A DNA stretch of 42,822 nucleotides, from NCBI RefSeq assembly GCF_031082295.1, contig NZ_JAVHLD010000026.1, forward strand, positions 1 to 42,822, given 5' to 3'. The stretch is from Humidesulfovibrio sp. GTDB taxonomy: Bacteria; Desulfobacterota; Desulfovibrionia; Desulfovibrionales; Desulfovibrionaceae. Below the pieces are notes generated by a model, which was not told the origin of the DNA, made no database searches, and saw nothing but the letters and a program-made list of their open reading frames with translations. The first letter of the stretch is position 1. Each line of letters starts with the position of its first letter. Below are positions 35,021 to 42,328 of the stretch, one piece after another. A program made the position numbers and the translations under genes.

Positions 35021-36706
35021 ATGCCGCGCGACACAGCCTTACGCGAGATCACCCTCGGCCAGATGCTGGCCGAAACCGTGGAGCAGTGGCCCCACCGCGA
35101 CGCCGTGGTCTACGTGGACCGCGGACTGCGCCTGACCTGGCTGCAGTTCTCCCAGCTGGTGGACGAGGTGGCCATGGGGCTCATGGCCCTGGGCGTCCAG
35201 CGCGGCGAAAAGGTCGCCATCTGGGCCAACAACGTGCCCTACTGGGTGGTGCTGCAGTTCGCCACCGCGAAGATCGGCGCGGTGCTCTTGACCGTGAACA
35301 CCCACTACCGCCGCGCCGAGCTGGAGTACCTGCTCAAGCAGTCCGAGTGCGAGAACATCTTCCTCATGGACGGGTTCCGCGACATCGACTACGTGGGCAC
35401 CCTCTACGACCTCGTGCCTGAGCTCAAGACCAGCGAGCGCGGCCGGCTCAAGGCCGAGAGGTTCCCGTTTCTCAAGCGCGTGCTGTTCCTGGGCGCGGAG
35501 AAGCACCGCGGCATGTACACCCTGCCCGAGATCCAGGCGCTTTCCGTCATGACCTCGCCCGAGGACTACGAGGCGCGCCAGGCGACGCTCGACCCGCACG
35601 ACGTGGTGAACATGCAGTACACCAGCGGCACCACGGGCTTCCCCAAGGGAGTGCAGCTGACCCACTACAACATCGGCAACAACGGCTACTGGATCGGCGA
35701 GAACCAGCGGTTCACCGAGAAGGACCGCCTGTGCCTGGCCGTGCCGCTGTTCCACTGCTTCGGCTGCGTGCTGGGCGTGCTGGCCTGCGTGTCCCACGGC
35801 ACGGCCATGGTGCTCCTGGAAAACTTCGACCCGGTCCTGGCCATGACCAGCATCGAGGAAGAAAAGTGCACCGCCGTCTACGGCGTGCCCACCATGTTCA
35901 TCGCCATGCTGGAGCACAAGCTCTTCTCCCGCTTCGACCTGTCCACCCTGCGCACCGGCATCATGGCCGGGTCGCCCTGTCCCATCGAGTTCATGAAGCG
36001 CGCCATAAGCGAGATGCACATGCGCGAGATCACCATCTGCTACGGCCTCACCGAGGGCAGCCCGGTGATGACCCAGACGCGCATCGGCGACGACCTGCGC
36101 CAGATGACCGAGACCGTGGGCCGCGAGATGCCCGAGATCGAGGTGCGCATCTTCAATCCTGAGTCAAGCGACCCCGGGACCAACGAGGAATGCCCGCGCG
36201 GCACGGTGGGCGAGATCTGCTGCCGTGGCTACAACGTCATGAAGGGCTACTACAACAACCCCGAGGCCACGGCCAAGGCCATCGACGAAGAGGGCTGGCT
36301 GCACTCCGGCGACCTGGGCACCATGGACGAGGACGGCTACGTCACCGTCACCGGGCGCCTGAAGGACATGATCATCCGCGGCGGCGAGAACGTCTACCCG
36401 CGCGAGATCGAGGAGTTCCTCTACCGCATGGACGGCATCCTGGACGTGCAGGTGGCGGGCGTGCCCAGCCGCAAGTACGGCGAGGAGGTCGGCGCCTTCA
36501 TCATCCTCAAGCCCGACGTGAGCATGGAGCCAGAGGATGTGCAGGACTACTGCCGCGGCCAGATATCGCGCTACAAGATTCCCAAGTACATCGCCTTCGT
36601 CGAGTCGTATCCCATGACCGCCAGCGGCAAGATCCAGAAGTACAAGCTGCGCGAGCTGGCGGCGGAGCTGTTCCCCCAGGCCATGCAGGAACCACCCAAG
36701 GCCTGA
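35021..36706 (+). CDS. AMP-forming acyl-CoA ligase (copy 1, FadD-like)
   Basis: A cytoplasmic ANL-superfamily enzyme of 561 residues that activates a carboxylic acid to its acyl-AMP and then the CoA thioester. The AMP-binding P-loop is TSGTTGFPKG (201-210). Further motifs are YGLTEGSPV, the hinge region LHSGDLGTMDEDGY with GRLKDMIIRGGENVYP, and the catalytic Lys in ASGKIQKYK. Overall it resembles medium- or long-chain fatty acyl-CoA ligases. CCGGAG at the end of the XRE gene serves as ribosome site. Chain length or aromatic specificity cannot be read from the sequence. It shares the regulator-ligase pattern with the module at 37671-39909 but is not a close duplicate. Confidence 0.93.
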   Translation: MPRDTALREITLGQMLAETVEQWPHRDAVVYVDRGLRLTWLQFSQLVDEVAMGLMALGVQRGEKVAIWANNVPYWVVLQFATAKIGAVLLTVNTHYRRAELEYLLKQSECENIFLMDGFRDIDYVGTLYDLVPELKTSERGRLKAERFPFLKRVLFLGAEKHRGMYTLPEIQALSVMTSPEDYEARQATLDPHDVVNMQYTSGTTGFPKGVQLTHYNIGNNGYWIGENQRFTEKDRLCLAVPLFHCFGCVLGVLACVSHGTAMVLLENFDPVLAMTSIEEEKCTAVYGVPTMFIAMLEHKLFSRFDLSTLRTGIMAGSPCPIEFMKRAISEMHMREITICYGLTEGSPVMTQTRIGDDLRQMTETVGREMPEIEVRIFNPESSDPGTNEECPRGTVGEICCRGYNVMKGYYNNPEATAKAIDEEGWLHSGDLGTMDEDGYVTVTGRLKDMIIRGGENVYPREIEEFLYRMDGILDVQVAGVPSRKYGEEVGAFIILKPDVSMEPEDVQDYCRGQISRYKIPKYIAFVESYPMTASGKIQKYKLRELAAELFPQAMQEPPKA

Positions 36707-36734
36707 GGCGGCGAAGCGTCGCCAGAACCGTGTG

Positions 36735-37511
36735 ATGGAAAGCACGGAAAGGAGTTCTGCCTCATTGGACATTCCGCGTATATTCAACATAGCCGAGAGC
36801 GCTCACCGCATCCACAACCCGTTCACGCCAGAGAAGTTCGCCACCCTTGGGGCGGCCCTTCGCCTGGAGCCGGGAACCCGGGTGCTCGACCTAGGCTCCG
36901 GCTCGGGCGAGATGCTGTGCACCTGGGCGCGTGACCACGGCGTCACAGGAACCGGCGTCGACATGAGCAGGCTTTTCACGGAACAGGCCAAGCAACGCGC
37001 TGAAGAACTGGGCGTCGCCGGCCAAGTCGAATTCATCCATGGCGACGCAGCGGGGTTCGTCTCCGAGGAGAAAGCCGGTGTGGCGGCCTGTGTCGGCGCC
37101 ACCTGGATCGGGGGGGGCGTCGTAGGCACTGTGGCGCTTCTGGCCCGGAGTCTGCGCGCCGGGGGGATCATCCTCATCGGCGAGCCATACTGGCGGCAGT
37201 TGCCGCCGACGGAGGACGTGGCCAGGGGCTGTCTTGCCAACTCCACCTCCGACTTCCTCTTGCTTCAGGATCTTCTCGCGTCCATGGATAGTCTGGGCTA
37301 CGATGTGGTTGAAATGGTTCTGGCCAACCAGGACGGTTGGGACAGATACGAGGCGGCCAAATGGCTCACCATGCGCAGATGGCTTGAAGCCAATCCCGGC
37401 GACGAGCTTGCAGGCGAAGTGCGGGCCAAGCTGACCTCGGAACCCGTGCGCTACGCCACGTATACGCGAGAGTATCTTGGCTGGGGCGTGTTCGCGCTGA
37501 TGCGGCGCTGA
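36735..37511 (+). CDS. Class I SAM-dependent methyltransferase
   Basis: A 258-residue methyltransferase with Rossmann motif I VLDLGSGSGEML at about residue 50, motif II GVDMSRLF and a post-motif GDAAGF. A Gly-rich strand (WIGGGVVG) and IILIGEPYW follow, which resemble the small-molecule methyltransferases of the Methyltransf_11/25 type. GTG at 36732 would add one residue; ATG was preferred. No good ribosome site is visible, which suggests translation coupled to the ligase 28 nt upstream. The substrate is unknown. It separates the two regulator-ligase modules. Codon use looks like its neighbours. Confidence 0.85.
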   Translation: MESTERSSASLDIPRIFNIAESAHRIHNPFTPEKFATLGAALRLEPGTRVLDLGSGSGEMLCTWARDHGVTGTGVDMSRLFTEQAKQRAEELGVAGQVEFIHGDAAGFVSEEKAGVAACVGATWIGGGVVGTVALLARSLRAGGIILIGEPYWRQLPPTEDVARGCLANSTSDFLLLQDLLASMDSLGYDVVEMVLANQDGWDRYEAAKWLTMRRWLEANPGDELAGEVRAKLTSEPVRYATYTREYLGWGVFALMRR

Positions 37512-37670
37512 CGCGTCGGCGCAACCGACGGACAAGTCACCGGCTGCGCCGTGCGACAGCGGCCCGCCGAAATCTGGATTGCGCCGGAGCTCAAGGATTG
37601 AGGGCCTTGTTGCCGCGGCGCAGTCAATGGAAGGGCCAGCCACTGGCAGGCCGAAGAAGGAGAATCCGCC

Positions 37671-38228
37671 ATGCAGATGGAACAGGCTTACAAGGACATC
37701 GCACCGCGCCTGCGCGGCCTGCGCGACGCGCTGGACCTCACCGTGGAGGAGCTGGCCGCCAAGACCGGCGTGGACGTGGAGTCCATCCGCAGCTACGAGT
37801 CCGGCACCATGGAGATCCCCGTGGGCTTCCTGATGAAGGTGGCCCAGGCCTGCCACGTGGACCTGACCGTGCTGATCAGCGGCATCGAGCCCCACCTGAA
37901 GGGCTATTCCCTGGTGCGCCAGGGCGAGGGCTTGAGCGTGGAGCGCCGCAAGGACTACGACTACAAGTCGCTGGCCTACCGCTTCTCCGGCCGCAAGATG
38001 GAGCCCTTCCTCATCACCGTGCCGCCGAAGAAGCCCGAGGACATGACCCAGGTCTCGCACTCCGGCCAGGAGTTCATCCACGTGATGGAGGGCCGCCTGG
38101 AGCTGCGCCTGGGCGCGGAGGTTCTGGAGCTCGCCCCCGGCGACTCGCTGTACTTCGACGCTCAGACCCCGCACGCCTTGCGCGGCCTGGACGGCAAACA
38201 GGCCGTGTTTCTGGACGTGATCCTTTAA
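37671..38228 (+). CDS. XRE-cupin transcriptional regulator (copy 2)
   Basis: A second HTH-cupin regulator, 185 residues. The HTH spans about 11-65 (RLRGLRDALDLTVEELAAKTG, SIRSYESG) and the cupin about 110-185 (HSGQEFIHVMEGRLEL, LAPGDSLYFDAQTPH). It is clearly homologous to the regulator at 34454 in architecture but diverged in sequence. AAGGAGA lies 7 nt before the ATG at 37671; a second in-frame ATG at 37677 is less well placed. It is 19 nt upstream of the second ligase gene and probably controls it. The palindrome found before copy 1 was not found here. Confidence 0.9.
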   Translation: MQMEQAYKDIAPRLRGLRDALDLTVEELAAKTGVDVESIRSYESGTMEIPVGFLMKVAQACHVDLTVLISGIEPHLKGYSLVRQGEGLSVERRKDYDYKSLAYRFSGRKMEPFLITVPPKKPEDMTQVSHSGQEFIHVMEGRLELRLGAEVLELAPGDSLYFDAQTPHALRGLDGKQAVFLDVIL

Positions 38229-38247
38229 GCCCCCTGGAGCAGCAAGC

Positions 38248-39909
38248 ATGGAAAAACTGCGCGTGAACAACGACCGCGACTTCAAGGCGGCCTACAAGAA
38301 CATCGTGCCCGAGGGCTACAACTTCGCCTTCGACTTCCTCGACCCCAAGGCCGCCGCCGAGCCCGGCGCAACGGCCCTGATCCACGTGGACGACGCGGGC
38401 CACCGGCGCGAGTTCTCCTTCGGCTTCTTCCGCGAGGAGTCCGCCCGCCTGGCCAACGCCTTGGCCGCCCACGGCGTCAAGAAGGGCGACCGCGTCATGC
38501 TCGTGCTCTACCGCCGCGTGGAGTACTGGGTTTCCATGCTGGCGCTGGCCCGCATCGGCGCGCTGCCCATTCCCTCGCCCTCGCTTCTGACCCCGCACGA
38601 CATCGAGTTCCGCGTGAACTTTGCCAAGGTCTCCTGCGTCATCTGCGAGGACTCCATCACGGGCCGCATGGAGGCCGCCCGGCCCAAGTGCCCGGGCCTC
38701 GCGCTCATGGTGCAGGTGGGCCAAAGCGCAGCCCCGGCCGGCTGGCTGGACTACGAGACGCTCAAGGCCACCGGCGCGGAGCAGTTCCCGCGCACGCCGG
38801 ACTCCCCCGGCGGCGACGACCCCATGGTTATCTTCTTCTCCTCCGGCACCACGGGCATGCCAAAGATGGTGCTGCACACCCACACCTATCCGCTGGGGCA
38901 CCTGGCCACCGGCGCCTACTGGCACGACCTGGAGCCCGGCGACATCCACCTGACCCTGTCCGACACGGGCTGGGCCAAGAGCGTGTGGGGCAAGTTCTAC
39001 GGCCAGTGGCTGGCCGGGGCCGTCATCTTCGTCTGGGACTTCCGCGGCAAGTTCGAGCCGCGCGAGCTCCTGCGCATCCTCTCCGAGCACAAGATCACCA
39101 CCTTCTGCGCGCCGCCCACTGTGTACCGCTTCCTGGTGCGCGAGGATTTGAAGGAGTTCGACCTGTCCTCCCTGCGCCACTGCACCACCGCGGGCGAGCT
39201 GCTGAACGACTCCGTGTTCGCCGACTGGCAGAAGGCCCTCGGCCTGCCCATCTACGAAGGCTACGGCCAGACCGAGACCACGCTGCAGGTGGCCACCCTG
39301 CCGTTCATGAAGCCCAAGCCGGGCTCCATCGGCAAGCCCATGCCCGACTGGGACATCGTGCTGCTGAACGCCGAGGACAAGCCCTGCGCCCCGGGCGAGG
39401 AGGGCGAGATCTGCATCCGCCTGAAGTCTGAAAAGTCCACCGCGGGCATCCCGGGCCTGTTCTCCGGCTACCTGGACGAGCAGGAGCGCACCGACAAGGT
39501 GGTCTACGGCGGGTTCTACCACACCGGCGACAAGGCCTGGGTGGACGAGGACGGCTACTTCTGGTTCCTGGGCCGCACCGACGACCTCATCAAGAGCTCG
39601 GGCTACCGCATCGGGCCGTTTGAGGTGGAGAGCGCGCTCGTGAGCCACGACGCGGTGGTGGAGGCGGCCGTCACCGGCGTGCCCGACCCCGTGCGCGGCA
39701 TGGCCGTGAAGGCCACGGTGGTGCTCGGCCCCGGCTACCAGCCCGGCGACGCCATGACCAAGGAGCTGCAGAACCACGTGAAGACCGTCACCGCGCCCTA
39801 CAAGTACCCGCGCATCATCGAGTACGTGGCCGAGCTGCCCAAGACCATCAGCGGCAAGATCAAGCGCGCCGAGATCCGCGCCCGCGACCAGGAGCGCATG
39901 AACATGTAG
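38248..39909 (+). CDS. AMP-forming acyl-CoA ligase (copy 2, MACS/benzoate-CoA ligase-like)
   Basis: An ANL enzyme of 553 residues. Motifs are SSGTTGMPKM (about 194-203), the LSDTGWAKSVWG stretch typical of medium-chain acyl-CoA and acetyl-CoA synthetase-like proteins, EGYGQTE, HTGDKAWVDEDGY, GRTDDLIKSSGYRIGP and the catalytic Lys in ISGKIKRAEI. These features place it with the medium-chain/aromatic acid CoA ligases rather than with FadD. CCTGGAG precedes the ATG. It forms a two-gene unit with the XRE-cupin regulator and ends in a strong terminator that marks the edge of the ordinary chromosome before the Rhs cassettes. Confidence 0.93.
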   Translation: MEKLRVNNDRDFKAAYKNIVPEGYNFAFDFLDPKAAAEPGATALIHVDDAGHRREFSFGFFREESARLANALAAHGVKKGDRVMLVLYRRVEYWVSMLALARIGALPIPSPSLLTPHDIEFRVNFAKVSCVICEDSITGRMEAARPKCPGLALMVQVGQSAAPAGWLDYETLKATGAEQFPRTPDSPGGDDPMVIFFSSGTTGMPKMVLHTHTYPLGHLATGAYWHDLEPGDIHLTLSDTGWAKSVWGKFYGQWLAGAVIFVWDFRGKFEPRELLRILSEHKITTFCAPPTVYRFLVREDLKEFDLSSLRHCTTAGELLNDSVFADWQKALGLPIYEGYGQTETTLQVATLPFMKPKPGSIGKPMPDWDIVLLNAEDKPCAPGEEGEICIRLKSEKSTAGIPGLFSGYLDEQERTDKVVYGGFYHTGDKAWVDEDGYFWFLGRTDDLIKSSGYRIGPFEVESALVSHDAVVEAAVTGVPDPVRGMAVKATVVLGPGYQPGDAMTKELQNHVKTVTAPYKYPRIIEYVAELPKTISGKIKRAEIRARDQERMNM

Positions 39910-39936
39910 CCGCGCGGGGGGTTCCCCGGCCGACAG

Positions 39937-39974
39937 AAAGGCTCCGTCCGGCAGTGCGCCAGGCGGAGCCTTTT
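39937..39974 (+). terminator. Intrinsic terminator after the second ligase
   Basis: A 10-bp stem (39937-39946 with 39964-39973) around a partly paired 17-nt loop, followed by TTTTGATTTG. On the minus strand the stem is followed by a weaker T-poor stretch, so it probably serves mainly the plus-strand operon. Confidence 0.88.
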
Positions 39975-39986
39975 GATTTGGGCGGG

Positions 39987-40010
39987 GGGCGCCGTGAAGC
40001 GCCCGGTGTC
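39987..40010 (-). repeat. 24-bp scar of the Rhs core-end repeat (copy D)
   Basis: This stretch is identical over 24 bases to part of the repeats at 41692-41835 and 40698-40839. On the minus strand it would encode DTGRFTAP, the end of the Rhs core. It begins 4 bases after the stop codon of the membrane gene at 40015, as the other copies do after theirs, and marks the left edge of the cassette array. Confidence 0.85.
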
Positions 40011-40014
40011 GGGG

Positions 40015-40401
40015 TCAGGCGTGGGCCGGGGGGGCCGCTGGCGGATCGGTGAAACGCGTTGGCAGTTCCTTGATGCGCCAGAGCTTGATGGAACCACCGA
40101 AAAAGTAGCTCTGAATAATCATCTGATATGCTAGATAGATGTCGAATCTTTGAGGCTGGATCACATTGATCCAGACAAATCCAACGGCATTATACGTGAT
40201 AATAACGGCGAGAATCCGACTCGCGAGACGTTTTGCACGGAACGTGAGCCAAGACAGCAACAACACAAGCGCAACCCAGCCCAAGTCCAATGCAAGGCGC
40301 ACTGGCTCGTCGTGGTGCTTTGCAACATTCATGAACAAATGAAGCACGGAAAAGAAGCAGTATACTTCCACAACGTACCAGGCGCCTTGCATGTGACTCA
40401 C
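40015..40401 (-). CDS. Small four-helix membrane protein, probable immunity protein C
   Basis: A 128-residue integral membrane protein with four hydrophobic helices (about 7-26, 36-54, 60-80 and 88-108) and a Pro/Ala-rich tail. The sequence resembles neither known immunity families nor the proteins at 40840 and 41836, although helix count and size match. GAGGTGA is well spaced before the ATG. The gene lies 32 nt downstream of tip C, the position of an immunity gene in Rhs loci, and its base composition is AT-richer than the chromosome to its left. The immunity role is inference from position. A membrane location suggests protection against a toxin that reaches the membrane or periplasm. Confidence 0.65.
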   Translation of the reverse strand: MSHMQGAWYVVEVYCFFSVLHLFMNVAKHHDEPVRLALDLGWVALVLLLSWLTFRAKRLASRILAVIITYNAVGFVWINVIQPQRFDIYLAYQMIIQSYFFGGSIKLWRIKELPTRFTDPPAAPPAHA

Positions 40402-40433
40402 CTCACTCGTATCGTTGTAGTTGGACCCCTGAC

Positions 40434-40839
40434 CTAATCCTTACGGTTTTTATAATCGTAATACCACATGAAGGGCGTGACGATTGGGTCAAAAAAGTCA
40501 AGCACAAACGACTGTCCCCCTTCGCGCGTTTCAATAGGCTTGTAATCCCCTTGCATCGTCCCATTGTCGTCGCACGGGTGGTCCTTGCAATAAGGGTTGT
40601 CGTCTTGCCCGGTTCGTGGCTGCGCCTTCTCCTCGCCTCCATCGGCGGCAGCGGACTCGCCGCCACCGCCAAACAGTGACCATGCCAGCCCCCGCACGTC
40701 CACCCGATTGACCGGATCATCGACGCAGTAGCCGTACCAGTCGCTGTCGCCGCCTTTCTCCCGCAGTGGGTCGATTCCCCCATCAGGGCGCCGTGAAGCG
40801 CCCGGTGTCCGCGTCGTAGTCCCGCCAGACAACTTGGCG
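40434..40839 (-). pseudogene. Orphan Rhs C-terminal tip C (displaced, no Rhs core)
   Basis: A displaced Rhs C-terminal cassette. The readable frame begins in the degenerate core repeat (DPLREKGGDSDWYGYC, then the boundary DPVNRVDVRGL) and continues into about 85 residues of tip, with a Gly/Ala-rich start, a Cys pair (NPYCKDHPCDD) and an aromatic end (FVLDFFDPIVTPFMWYYD). The core repeat is frame-shifted at the GRFTAP codons, so no continuous reading from an Rhs core exists, and no ribosome site is seen. The tip family is not recognised and differs from tips A and B. It is probably silent unless recombined onto a complete rhs gene. Confidence 0.7.
40698..40839 (-). repeat. Rhs core-end repeat, copy C
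   Basis: About 140 bp homologous to 41692-41835 and 42689-42822. It encodes, with a frame break, the end of the Rhs core (WRDYDADTGRFTAP in copy B; the boundary WYGYCVDDPVNRVDV). It begins directly after the stop codon of the gene at 40840. Copies B and C share an insert around CCCTGATGGGGGAATCGACC that copy A lacks. Confidence 0.85.
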
Positions 40840-41304
40840 CTAGTTGTCCTTGCCGACTTTGCGCTGGGGCACGTGTATGCCCTTGAGCCAAAGGGCGGTC
40901 AGCCCGCCTATCGGAAGCGTTAACGAAGCATAGGTGAACATCTTGTGACTATACTTGAGCCATTCAAGAGGGTGTTCAACGGGAGTAGCCGCGACCCAAC
41001 CAGCGAACATCCCGAGGTAGATATAGCGAAGCCAAACCAGTATCGTGGCGCCTAGGATGATGTTTCCGAGCCACCGGCGTGATGCAGCGAGACCTGCGAG
41101 TCGTTCAGTGGAAGGTTTCCAGGCTATCCAGAGGAGTAGAATGCCCGCTGGAATGCCGAAGAAAGCAAAGAGGGCGAGTGGCTGAGAACCAGAATATCTG
41201 CTTCCGGGGGTCCATGTCTCAAGGAAAGCGACATAGCCTGACCTGTGGATCAAGTTGGCCAGCAGGGCGCACCCCAAAAACAGTGGTGGGAATACTCGTT
41301 TCAT
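40840..41304 (-). CDS. Membrane protein, probable immunity protein B
   Basis: A 154-residue membrane protein with four helices, homologous over its whole length to the protein at 41836 and of identical length. Shared features are MKRxFPPLF, LALFAFFxIPxGI, an RxxGxxxLxxTxLxWLxxxY stretch, TPVxxPxxW and a GGLxxLWLxGI end. The ATG at 41304 was chosen by alignment with that paralogue, with AGCGGGGTG upstream; a GTG at 41313 is the alternative. It lies 27 nt after orphan tip B and is followed at once by repeat C. Retention of an intact immunity gene beside a silent tip is expected, since kin may still deliver toxin B. Confidence 0.72.
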   Translation of the reverse strand: MKRVFPPLFLGCALLANLIHRSGYVAFLETWTPGSRYSGSQPLALFAFFGIPAGILLLWIAWKPSTERLAGLAASRRWLGNIILGATILVWLRYIYLGMFAGWVAATPVEHPLEWLKYSHKMFTYASLTLPIGGLTALWLKGIHVPQRKVGKDN

Positions 41305-41331
41305 GGAATGCACCCCGCTGGCGTGTTTCGT

Positions 41332-41835
41332 CTAATTGCCGTCGTTGCGGCAGTAGTTCAAGACCGCCGATGTGTTGCCCTGGCAATCATTTATCGTCGG
41401 GAGCCAAGGCCCTTCCGGAGTGCCTTGGCGCGTCAACGCGTTTACACAGTTCTCATCCACGTTCGGCAACACCTCACATTTCGCATTGGATTCTTGTGCT
41501 TGTCCCGTATGGTCAATCCATTGCGTTGGGGAGCCGAGTCCAGCGGAGTCGCCATTCTGGCCGGGGATTCGCCCCGGCGCCGTTCCCAGTCCAGTTTCCT
41601 GCGTGTCGGTCTTGAGCCAGTAGTGGTTGGTCCAACGGAGGCCGTCTATGTCCGCTGGCCGCTTGCAAACCTTCACTTCCAGCCCCCACACGTCCACCCG
41701 GTTCACCGGGTCGTCGACGCAGTAGCCGTACCAGTCCGTGTCGCCGCCCTTTCTTTCCCCAGCGGGTCGATTCCCCCATCAGGGCGCCGTGAAGCGCCCG
41801 GTGTCCGCGTCGTAGTCGCGCCAGACGAAACGGGT
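41332..41835 (-). pseudogene. Orphan Rhs C-terminal tip B (displaced, no Rhs core)
   Basis: A displaced cassette homologous to tip A. It starts with a core-end repeat that reads TRFVWRDYDADTGRFTAP and then meets an in-frame stop at 41779-41781. After the stop the same frame resumes at KGGDTDWYGYC and runs through the boundary DPVNRVDVWGL into a tip of about 115 residues, ending at 41332. The tip keeps the tip-A features: VCKRP, NHYWLKTDT, a G-rich loop, WIDHTG, PNVDENCVN and NDCQGN, with five conserved Cys. No ribosome site precedes the boundary, so expression is doubtful. It can be moved onto an rhs gene by recombination in the repeat. Confidence 0.75.
41692..41835 (-). repeat. Rhs core-end repeat, copy B
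   Basis: About 144 bp matching the Rhs core end in copy A, starting right after the stop codon of the gene at 41836. It differs from copy A by an insert of about 14 bases and two single-base additions, which place a stop codon at 41779-41781 but leave the tip in the original frame. Confidence 0.87.
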
Positions 41836-42300
41836 CTATTTCATGTCGTCGCCATTGCGCGGGGGCATGCGAATACCCATCAGCCACAGGGAAAGCAAAC
41901 CACCGAGGCCGAGAGTAAGTGCCGCGCAGTTGGCCATGAACGCGTATTGGCGCTCCCAGTATGCGGGGTCCACCACCGGAGTCGCAGTAAGCCATGCCGC
42001 GAAAGACGCTCGGTACAGAAAACCAAGCCAGAGCAAGAGGGTCAGCGCCAGCAACACGTACCCCGCAAATCGGCGGTACTTAGGCAATGCGGCGCGTTGT
42101 TCCGGGCTGGGGCGCCACATGCGTCCGAACAGGATAAGGCCGAGCGGGATGGAGAAAAACGCAAACAGCGCGATCCAGGGCGGCATGCCATATTCTGCGC
42201 CGGGGTTACGCTCATCAAGAAAGCGTGCGTACGACACCCGCTCTACAACATTGGCCAGCAGGGCGAACGCAACGAAAAGCGGTGGAAACCAACGTTTCAT
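41836..42300 (-). CDS. Membrane protein, probable immunity protein A
   Basis: A 154-residue membrane protein with four predicted helices (about 4-24, 42-62, 79-99 and 119-140) and basic loops between them. GGGAGGA is well spaced before the ATG. It lies 28 nt after the stop of the Rhs tip at 42329, the usual place of an immunity gene, and is homologous to the protein at 40840. Membrane immunity proteins are known for effectors that act in the periplasm or inner membrane; assignment here rests on position and on co-duplication with the tip. The stop codon is followed directly by repeat B. Confidence 0.75.
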   Translation of the reverse strand: MKRWFPPLFVAFALLANVVERVSYARFLDERNPGAEYGMPPWIALFAFFSIPLGLILFGRMWRPSPEQRAALPKYRRFAGYVLLALTLLLWLGFLYRASFAAWLTATPVVDPAYWERQYAFMANCAALTLGLGGLLSLWLMGIRMPPRNGDDMK

Positions 42301-42328
42301 CTTGATCCTCCCTGCTGGCCTTAGATCA

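Noticed and set aside
37512-37670. Second copy of the AAAGTGA-type operator before the second XRE-cupin gene
   Set aside because: Read on both strands; no such inverted repeat is present.
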